From Dehalococcoidales bacterium (lineage in GTDB: Bacteria > Chloroflexota > Dehalococcoidia > Dehalococcoidales > UBA1222), in the NCBI GenBank assembly GCA_016286345.1, contig JAEESL010000005.1:1-53548 (forward strand): a stretch of DNA of 53,548 bases, written 5' to 3'. This document shows positions 40,838 through 47,484 of this stretch, one piece after another. The notes under the pieces were generated by a model. That model had not been told where the DNA came from. It saw only the letters and a program-made list of their open reading frames with translations, and ran no database searches. Positions within the stretch are counted from its first letter, which is position 1; the number at the start of each line of letters is the position of its first letter. A program made the position numbers and the translations under genes.

Positions 40838-41411
40838 CTTTTTTACCCTCTGTCTGCCAATTTTGTAAAATTGCCTTGATATATTTCCAATTTCGTTTGT
40901 TTAATGAGACTGCTTCTTTAAATGCTTCATTGATCCATGATTCAGGATATTCTTCACTGGCCATCTTCAGCTCTTCTACGATTATCGGAGTAAGTCTGCC
41001 GATGTTGTTTTCATATAAAACATAAATCGTAGGCTTTATATCAGGCTCACTGAAATCATCTTTTACCAGCTCCGATGTTATGTATCCGTTCTTTTTCAGC
41101 TCATCAGCGAGTCGCTTCCCATTACTGTTGTTCAGGATGTAAAGAGTATCAGATTCATTTGTCATGGAAATAAACAAGCCGAATCCGACACCTTTGTCCA
41201 GTGCAACTTTGATCCTTTCAGAATCTTCAAATGATATATCGTCTGCTTTGCAGAATTTTGATCCGTTCGGTTTCTGATATATGATGTTGAATGCCTGCAA
41301 AAGAATGTTGATCTCATCTGCATTCCTGATCTGTTTGACGATATCTGTGATAAACACTCTCGGTACCGGAGTGAAATCCATATTGTTCTGGGTATTTGTC
41401 ATGCCGTTCAT
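40746..41411 (-). CDS. DnaD-domain replication initiation protein
   Basis: A 221-aa protein. The N-terminal half (about residues 10-110) resembles a winged-helix DnaD-N region (RVFITDIVKQIRNADEINIL, KALDKGVGFGLFIS-like). The C-terminal half carries the DnaD/DnaB_2 domain: IYVLYENNIGRLTPIIVEEL then EEYPESWINEAFKEAVSLNKRNWKYIKAILQNWQTEG, with the family YxxIxxxLxxW-type ending. In Bacillus, DnaD recruits the helicase-loading complex to the origin. It starts within the dnaB stop (ATGA) and overlaps the tandem loader by 92 nt. The last 25 residues are low-complexity and basic. Confidence 0.85.
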   Translation of the reverse strand: MNGMTNTQNNMDFTPVPRVFITDIVKQIRNADEINILLQAFNIIYQKPNGSKFCKADDISFEDSERIKVALDKGVGFGLFISMTNESDTLYILNNSNGKRLADELKKNGYITSELVKDDFSEPDIKPTIYVLYENNIGRLTPIIVEELKMASEEYPESWINEAFKEAVSLNKRNWKYIKAILQNWQTEGKKDGRMGTTGQSNAQHDPKRFLTGKYGSISRH

Positions 41412-42796
41412 GGTGTACCTAAGTTTTCTGTTGCCAGATTACCGAACTTTGTATATTCAGGTTTGAAATGTACGCGGACGGAACCTGTTGCACCATTTCT
41501 GTTCTTTGCAATTATGATATCGGCAAGCTCTCTGGGATACTCTTCACCGGGATGTTGTCTTGCCCATTCTTCTTCTGTTCTGTAATACATTGCTTCTCTG
41601 TGTACAAACAGTACCAGATCAGCATCCTGTTCGATACTGCCGCTTTCTCGAAGATCCGAGAGCTGGGGGATCCTGGTTTTGTTGCTTTGATCACCTCTTC
41701 TGTCGACGGCTCGGCTTAACTGAGAAAGGGCAATGACAGGAACATTCAGTTCTCGTGCGATCGATTTCAGTGCTCTGGTGAAATTACCGATTTCAAGAAC
41801 TCGGTTTTCTGTTTTACCTTCACCTTGCAGAAGCTGAAGATAATCAAGAATGATCAGATCAACAGGGTGGTCGGCATGAAGTCGTCTTGCCTTGCTTCTC
41901 ATTTCCGAGATTCTAAGCATGGATGTATCATCAATGAATATTCTGGCATCTCCGAGTTTTCCGATCGCATCCATTCGCCTTATTTCTTCTTCATCAGTGA
42001 AATTGTAATCAATGAATTTTCTGGAGTTGATTTCAGCTTCACCGGCAATAAGTCTGTTAGCCAGCTGTCCCCGGGACATTTCAAGACTGAATATTGCAAC
42101 AGTTGCGCCGTAATTGAGTGCTGCGTTCTGTGCGATATTCAATGCCAGACTTGTCTTACCCATACTTGTACGGCCTGCGAGGATGATCAGATCTGTTCGC
42201 TGAAACCCTCCGATATAGTTATCCAGGCCATCAAGACCTGTTTTGATTCGTGTGAGCTCCTGGTTATCAGAATCTTTTTTATGAGCTTCTTCTTCCGCAA
42301 GTTCAGTAAGGATTTTTCTCAGTTCCACAAAGTCCTGGGAACCGCGTTCCTGTCTGACTTTATACAGGATGTCCTCTGCCTCGCTGATGGCAGCAGATGT
42401 ATCAGGATTTGCTGCATATCCGACGTTCTGAATGTCATTTGCAGCAGTGATAATCTGTCGGGCAATTGAATTTCGGTATACATCACGTGCATAGTCTTCA
42501 ACGTTCTGGTAGGTGGGCGTTGATGCAATCAGATTATTCAGGTATGCATAACCGCCGGCTTTTTCAAGGTTTCCCTGACGGTCAAGCTCTGCCGAAACGG
42601 TTGTTATATCGATGGATTCACCGCGGTTATCTATGTTTACGCAGGCCTGATAAATAAACCTGTTGCGTTCTGACAGAAAGTCTTCAGGACGCAGTATGTT
42701 TGAAATACGGCTGATAACTTTTCCGTTGAGCAGAAGGGAACCGTTTACTCCTTCTTCTGACTCAAGATTATGCGGCAGCTGACGAGATTCAGGCAC
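41408..42796 (-). CDS. dnaB: Replicative DNA helicase DnaB
   Basis: A 462-aa hexameric helicase. The N-terminal DnaB-N domain reads NLESEEGVNGSLLLNGKVI. The RecA-like core has Walker A GRTSMGKTS near residue 215, Walker B LIILDYLQLL, and QLSRAVDRRGDQSNKTRIPQLSDLRESGSIEQDAD. GTG start with GGAGAA 11 nt upstream. The second residue of the N-terminal SEEAVLGS motif is V (SEEGVNGS), slightly divergent. It lies 5 nt after rplI and is coupled to the DnaD-like gene. The operon links the helicase with both loader proteins. Confidence 0.97.
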   Translation of the reverse strand: MPESRQLPHNLESEEGVNGSLLLNGKVISRISNILRPEDFLSERNRFIYQACVNIDNRGESIDITTVSAELDRQGNLEKAGGYAYLNNLIASTPTYQNVEDYARDVYRNSIARQIITAANDIQNVGYAANPDTSAAISEAEDILYKVRQERGSQDFVELRKILTELAEEEAHKKDSDNQELTRIKTGLDGLDNYIGGFQRTDLIILAGRTSMGKTSLALNIAQNAALNYGATVAIFSLEMSRGQLANRLIAGEAEINSRKFIDYNFTDEEEIRRMDAIGKLGDARIFIDDTSMLRISEMRSKARRLHADHPVDLIILDYLQLLQGEGKTENRVLEIGNFTRALKSIARELNVPVIALSQLSRAVDRRGDQSNKTRIPQLSDLRESGSIEQDADLVLFVHREAMYYRTEEEWARQHPGEEYPRELADIIIAKNRNGATGSVRVHFKPEYTKFGNLATENLGTP

Positions 42797-42801
42797 AGGA
42801 A

Positions 42802-43248
42802 CTATTCTCCACCGACAACATTCAGTTTAATTTTGGATGTGACATTCTTGTGAAGTTTAATGGTTGCAACGTATTCACCGGCTTCTTTGATCGGTTCGAC
42901 TTCAATCTTTCTCTTGTCTATTTCGCATCCAACCATTCCGGAAAGCTCTTTTGCAATATCTGCTGTAGTCACTGAACCGTACAGCTTGTTGCCGGCTCCG
43001 AGTTTTCCTTTTATGGTGACGGTGAGTTTTTCAATCTTTTCGCCGAGTTCCTTCATCTTGCTTTCATGTTCGGCCTCAGCCTTTTTCTGGGCTTTTACCT
43101 GTGCTTCATGATGCTTGGTTACATTTTCAGTTGCAGGTACTCCCAGCTTCTTCGGAATAAGAAAGTTACGGGCATATCCGTCGGAGACTTCTTTTATCTC
43201 TCCGCTCTTTGCTACATTAGGTACATCTTTTAAAAATAATAATTTCAT
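42802..43248 (-). CDS. rplI: 50S ribosomal protein L9
   Basis: A 148-aa bL9 protein with the two-domain layout: the N-terminal 23S-binding domain ([36 protein letters not shown]), a long connecting helix (Lys/Glu/Ala rich, [20 protein letters not shown]) and the C-terminal domain ([20 protein letters not shown]). GAGAGAGG precedes the ATG. First gene of the rplI-dnaB operon, a linkage common in Bacillota and relatives. Confidence 0.97.
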   Translation of the reverse strand: MKLLFLKDVPNVAKSGEIKEVSDGYARNFLIPKKLGVPATENVTKHHEAQVKAQKKAEAEHESKMKELGEKIEKLTVTIKGKLGAGNKLYGSVTTADIAKELSGMVGCEIDKRKIEVEPIKEAGEYVATIKLHKNVTSKIKLNVVGGE

Positions 43249-43291
43249 TTACTGACCTCTCTCTAAACACCTTAATTTTACCAAATAATAG

Positions 43292-43379
43292 TGCCATTTT
43301 CCTGCCTTTGTGGCTAAAGAAAAATGGCATCTAATCAGATTTCTCGTTAAGTAAACTAAATATATAACAGATTATATCA
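43292..43379 (-). promoter_or_regulatory. Promoter and structured leader of rplI-dnaB
   Basis: Minus strand TG-A-TATAAT (43379-43371) is a perfect extended -10. The transcript of about 115 nt before the ATG contains a hairpin TGCCATTTT / AAAATGGCA (43292-43329) with an inner GCC-TTTGT-GGC stem-loop. No T run follows, so it is not a simple terminator. It may be a ribosomal-protein leader element. Confidence 0.45.
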
Positions 43380-43417
43380 TCAACAATACATGCCAGAATG
43401 ATCGGATCGATAAACTG

Positions 43418-43439
43418 TAGAGTTTATGCCTGAACTCTA
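43418..43439. repeat. Short inverted repeat at the trxB stop codon
   Basis: TAGAGTT-N8-AACTCTA overlaps the trxB stop. Seven-base arms and no T run: at best a weak terminator. Confidence 0.4.
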
Positions 43440-44354
43440 TGACAGTTTGTTCTTTATTGATACTGCAGCCGTTGCTCCGTCACCGCAGGCAGATATCACC
43501 TGTTTAATGGAATTGGTCCTGACATCACCAACGGCATAAACACCCGGAACGCTGGTCTCCATGTTGACGTCAGTAATAATTGATCCGTCAGTACTCAGAT
43601 GAACAAGATCTTCCACGCATTTGGAGTTCGGGGTTATTCCGACTGCTACAAAAACAGCATCAACAGCAAGAGTTTTCTTGCTGCCGTCCAGCTTGTTTAC
43701 TAGGACGATATCTTGTACTTTTTCGCTTCCTTCAATTCGCTCTACAGTATATCCGAGCTGAGTTTCTATCTTGGGTTCCTGTGCAATTCTGTCTGCCACA
43801 AGTTTGGTTGCTCTGAACTCATTCCTTCTGTGGATCAGATATACCTTGGATCCGAACTTTGCCAGATGCATCGCTTCCATCAGTGCAGTGTTGCCGCCTC
43901 CGACTACTGCTATTACTTTGTCTCTGAAGAAGGGGGCATCGCATGTGGCACAGTATGAGACTCCCAGACCCTTCAGTTCCTGTTCACCGGGAACATTGAG
44001 TTTGTTTTTGGCAGAACCGGTGGCAACTATAACGGTTTTGCAAAGGAAGTGATTGTCTGTTGTTTCCACATCGAATAAGTTGTCTGTTTTCTTAACTGCT
44101 GTAACTTCAGCCATCTCTGATTTCATTCCGAAAGATACAGCCTGATCATATATCTTGGAAGAAAGATCATAACCGTTTATTCCTGTGGGGAATCCCGGAT
44201 AGTTTTCTATCAGTGTTGCTTCGTTCACCATTCCGCCCATCAGCATCGGCTCAAACAGAATGGTTTTCATCTGATCTCTGCAGCAGTAAAGTGCAGCAGT
44301 AAGTCCGCCCGGACCTCCGCCGATAATCCCTACATCATATATTTCTTCTTCCAT
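43437..44354 (-). CDS. trxB: Thioredoxin reductase
   Basis: A 305-aa flavoprotein that passes electrons from NADPH to thioredoxin. FAD motif VGIIGGGPGGLTAALY at the start, redox-active disulfide CATC in YCATCDAPFFRDK near residue 138 (usual CATCDGFF), NADPH motif VVGGGNTALMEA and the C-terminal FAD motif GVYAVGDVRT. The ATG at 44354 has AAAGGAAAG upstream; the track starts 18 codons earlier without a ribosome site. Low-potential ferredoxin-dependent variants exist, but the NADPH motif here looks normal. Confidence 0.93.
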   Translation of the reverse strand: MEEEIYDVGIIGGGPGGLTAALYCCRDQMKTILFEPMLMGGMVNEATLIENYPGFPTGINGYDLSSKIYDQAVSFGMKSEMAEVTAVKKTDNLFDVETTDNHFLCKTVIVATGSAKNKLNVPGEQELKGLGVSYCATCDAPFFRDKVIAVVGGGNTALMEAMHLAKFGSKVYLIHRRNEFRATKLVADRIAQEPKIETQLGYTVERIEGSEKVQDIVLVNKLDGSKKTLAVDAVFVAVGITPNSKCVEDLVHLSTDGSIITDVNMETSVPGVYAVGDVRTNSIKQVISACGDGATAAVSIKNKLS

Positions 44355-44497
44355 TTTCTTTCCTTTGGTTCCTGGTGACATGTTTGTTTTCAGATATAAA
44401 ACGTACAAGAAACAGTCTAACTTGGAACCGGTATTTTTATATACCTTGCAAATATCTATTACAGGTTAATTATAACTGTAGCATTTTCCATTTCAAA

Positions 44498-44520
44498 AAT
44501 GTCACGGAATTTCTGACATT
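44498..44520. repeat. Perfect inverted repeat between trxB and uvrA
   Basis: AATGTCA-N9-TGACATT, a 23-bp dyad with perfect 7-bp arms. It lies 144 nt upstream of trxB and 130 nt upstream of uvrA, in a 295-bp region with no gene. The length and symmetry fit a dimeric repressor or Crp-type site; no T run. Confidence 0.45.
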
Positions 44521-44561
44521 AAAATAGCATGTGATCTGGTTCTGTATCTTAAAATTATGCC

Positions 44562-44583
44562 TGAACGTATAAGAAAACGTTCA
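44562..44583. promoter_or_regulatory. SOS-box-like palindrome upstream of uvrA
   Basis: TGAACGT-N8-ACGTTCA, perfect 7-bp arms. GAAC/GTTC half-sites are those of Gram-positive LexA boxes, but the spacing differs from the GAAC-N4-GTTC consensus. It lies about 67 nt upstream of the uvrA ATG, a gene often under SOS control. Confidence 0.45.
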
Positions 44584-44636
44584 ACAAAAATGCGGCTTGA
44601 CTGCAATTATTTTCATTCTTGTACACGGTCTTGTTG

Positions 44637-44642
44637 TATAAT
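44637..44642 (+). promoter_or_regulatory. -10 box directly before the uvrA ATG
   Basis: A perfect TATAAT followed by 7 nt (GTTCGCT) and the ATG. No Shine-Dalgarno is present. A TTGACT at 44597 is too far (34 nt) to pair with it. Confidence 0.6.
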
Positions 44643-44649
44643 GTTCGCT

Positions 44650-47484
44650 ATGTCCAATAAATATATAGTGATAAAAGGCGCCCGTGAACATAACCTTAAA
44701 AATGTTGATCTGACATTTGAAAGAGATAAGTTCGTTGTTATTACAGGAGTATCCGGTTCAGGGAAATCATCCCTGGCATTTGATACCCTTTTTGCAGAGG
44801 GACAGAGACGTTATATGGAGTCCCTTTCTGCTTATGCAAGACAGTTTCTCGGAAGGATGGAGAAGCCTAATGTTGATTCCATTGACGGACTGAGCCCTGT
44901 CATTTCCATTGACCAGAAGGGAACTGTAAGAAATCCCAGATCCACAGTCGGTACCATTACTGAGATATATGATTATCTGAGACTGCTTTTTGCCAGGACC
45001 GGACATCCTCATTGTCCCAGGTGCGGAAAAGAGATTTCTGCCCAGACTGTCCAGCAGATGGTTGATACAGTTATCAATATGCCTGACAGAACCAAACTTA
45101 TCATTCTTTCACCGATCATCAGAGACAGAAAAGGAGAGTACAGGGATCTTTTTGCAGGTCTCAGAAAGAATGGTTATGCACGTGTAAGAGTTGACGGCAA
45201 GATGTTTGAACTTGCTGATGATATTGTTCTGGACAAGAACAAAAAGCATAAGATCGATGTTGTTATTGACCGTCTGATCATCAATAAAGGCGACTGTGAT
45301 ATATCACGAATTTCTTCGTCGATTGAAACTGCCTTAAAGCTTTCCGAAGGAACAGTGCTTCTGAGTGTGGTAGACGGTGAAGAAATACTGCTCTCAGATA
45401 AATATGCATGTGCTGAATGCGGTATCAGCATCGGTGAGATCGAACCAAGATCCTTCAGTTTCAACAGTCCCCATGGTGCATGCCCTGAATGTACAGGACT
45501 CGGTTTTAAAATGGAGTTTGATCCTGATCTTATTATCCCAGACAAGTCACTTTCTTTGTCTGAAGGTGCTATTTATCCTTACAGAACTCAGTCTAATGCG
45601 TTGAATCAGATTGCGGAGCTTGCTTATCGTTTCGGCGAATCTGTTGATACTCCTGTTGAGAAACTTTCAAAGCGGTTTGTAAACGCTCTGCTTTATGGAG
45701 AGAATCCCGATCACCATTATTACAGAAACCAGTTCGGTAAGCTCAGGATGGCAGGCTGGGGATTCGAAGGTGTCATTCCCAGACTGGACAGATTATACAA
45801 AGATACTGAATCGCAGCTTGTAAGAGATCAGATCGAAGAATATCAGGTTGCCAATGTATGTACTGCCTGCAAAGGTACCAGACTGAAACCTGAGGTTCTC
45901 AGTGTGACCATCGGTGACAAGAACATTGTTGACATATGCAATCTTTCCGTACATAAATTCCTTGATTGGGTAAAAATGCTCCAGAGTGAAGATTCTGTTT
46001 TCTCCGAAACAGAGAAGATAATTTCCAGGGATGTACTCAAGGAAATAAAGGCGCGTTTAAACTTCCTGGTTGATGTCGGCGTTGATTATCTGACCATGCA
46101 TCGTGCCAGTTACACCCTGTCGGGCGGGGAAGCACAGAGAATAAGACTTGCAACTCAGATCGGTTCAGGCCTTGTCGGCGTTCTTTATATCTGTGATGAG
46201 CCGACCATAGGACTTCATCCTGCGGACAGTCACAGACTTATCAAGACTCTCAAGGAACTGAGGGATCTCGGAAACAGCGTTGTTGTGGTTGAGCATGATG
46301 AAGCCATCATGAGAGCAGCTGATTACATCGTTGATATGGGACCGCGTGCTGGTATATACGGCGGAAGAGTCGTGGCACAGGGAACCATTGATGACATTAT
46401 GAAGGATGAGAACTCTCTGACAGGTGCATATCTTTCAGGAAGAAAGAAGATCCAGTATCCGAAGAAGCGCAGAAAAGGAAACGGCAAAAGCATTATTATC
46501 CGCGGCGCAAAACAGAATAATCTGAAAAACATTGATGTAAAGTTTGACCTCGGAAAGATGATATGTGTTACCGGCGTTTCGGGATCCGGCAAATCATCCC
46601 TGGTCAATGAGATTCTTATGAAAGCTCTTTCCCAGCATTTTTACAGGTCAAAGGATAAACCTGGTGATTATGATTCGATTGAAGGTCTTGAGAACATTGA
46701 TAAGGTTATCAATATTGACCAGACTCCGATCGGAAGAACACCTCGTTCTAATCCGGCGACATATACAGGAATGTTTACTCCGATAAGAGAACTGTTTGCA
46801 TCTATGCCTGAAGCCAAGGCAAGAGGTTATACTGCTGGACGGTTCTCCTTCAACGTCAAAGGCGGAAGATGTGAAGCCTGCAGCGGTGACGGTTACAAGA
46901 AAATCGAAATGCAGTTCCTTGCCGACGTGACTGTCCCATGCGAAGTCTGTCATGGGAAAAGATATGACAGGGAAGTCCTGGAGGTCCTTTTCAAGGGCAA
47001 GTCTATTGCAGATATTCTCGATATGTCTGTGGATGAGGCTATTCCTCTCTTTGAAAACCATCCCAGGATCATTTCACGGCTTCAGACCATGCAGGCTGTA
47101 GGCCTTGGCTATATGAAACTAGGTCAGCCTGCAACAACTATGTCAGGCGGTGAAGCACAGAGAGTTAAGCTGTCCACAGAACTTTCCAAGAGAGCTACCG
47201 GAAAGACTCTGTATATTCTTGATGAACCGACCACAGGTTTGTCTTTTGCGGATGTCGATGCATTGCTCACGGTCCTGCAGAAACTTGTTGATGTCGGAAA
47301 TACAGTTGTTCTTATTGAGCATAATCTTGATGTTATCAAGTCATCTGACTGGATCATAGATCTTGGCCCGGGAGCAGGGGATGAAGGCGGCAAGGTTGTC
47401 TGTGAGGGTACACCTGAGACGGTTTCAAAAAACACCAGGTCGCTTACTGGGAAGTTTCTTAAAGAAATACTGACTAAGTCCTAG
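44650..47484 (+). CDS. uvrA: Excinuclease ABC subunit A
   Basis: A 944-aa damage sensor of nucleotide excision repair with two ABC ATPase modules. Walker A1 GVSGSGKSS near residues 33-41; signature 1 YTLSGGEAQRIRLATQIGSG and Walker B YICDEPTIGLHP; Walker A2 GVSGSGKSSLVNE near 645; signature 2 TTMSGGEAQRVKLSTELSKR with LDEPTTGL. Zinc modules CPRCGKE...CAECG-CPEC and CEACSGDGYKKIEMQFLADV. The ATG at 44650 gives the family start MSNKYIVIKGAREHNLK; the track start adds 31 spurious codons. Predicted leaderless. Its end overlaps the convergent sbcC by 11 nt. Confidence 0.97.
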   Translation: MSNKYIVIKGAREHNLKNVDLTFERDKFVVITGVSGSGKSSLAFDTLFAEGQRRYMESLSAYARQFLGRMEKPNVDSIDGLSPVISIDQKGTVRNPRSTVGTITEIYDYLRLLFARTGHPHCPRCGKEISAQTVQQMVDTVINMPDRTKLIILSPIIRDRKGEYRDLFAGLRKNGYARVRVDGKMFELADDIVLDKNKKHKIDVVIDRLIINKGDCDISRISSSIETALKLSEGTVLLSVVDGEEILLSDKYACAECGISIGEIEPRSFSFNSPHGACPECTGLGFKMEFDPDLIIPDKSLSLSEGAIYPYRTQSNALNQIAELAYRFGESVDTPVEKLSKRFVNALLYGENPDHHYYRNQFGKLRMAGWGFEGVIPRLDRLYKDTESQLVRDQIEEYQVANVCTACKGTRLKPEVLSVTIGDKNIVDICNLSVHKFLDWVKMLQSEDSVFSETEKIISRDVLKEIKARLNFLVDVGVDYLTMHRASYTLSGGEAQRIRLATQIGSGLVGVLYICDEPTIGLHPADSHRLIKTLKELRDLGNSVVVVEHDEAIMRAADYIVDMGPRAGIYGGRVVAQGTIDDIMKDENSLTGAYLSGRKKIQYPKKRRKGNGKSIIIRGAKQNNLKNIDVKFDLGKMICVTGVSGSGKSSLVNEILMKALSQHFYRSKDKPGDYDSIEGLENIDKVINIDQTPIGRTPRSNPATYTGMFTPIRELFASMPEAKARGYTAGRFSFNVKGGRCEACSGDGYKKIEMQFLADVTVPCEVCHGKRYDREVLEVLFKGKSIADILDMSVDEAIPLFENHPRIISRLQTMQAVGLGYMKLGQPATTMSGGEAQRVKLSTELSKRATGKTLYILDEPTTGLSFADVDALLTVLQKLVDVGNTVVLIEHNLDVIKSSDWIIDLGPGAGDEGGKVVCEGTPETVSKNTRSLTGKFLKEILTKS

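Noticed and set aside
41825-42469. Plus-strand ORF of 214 aa
   Set aside because: Antisense shadow of dnaB; Cys/Ile-rich translation without a recognisable domain.
44557-44649. 31-codon N-terminal extension of UvrA in the ORF track
   Set aside because: No ribosome site, sequence not UvrA-like, and it contains the -10 box.
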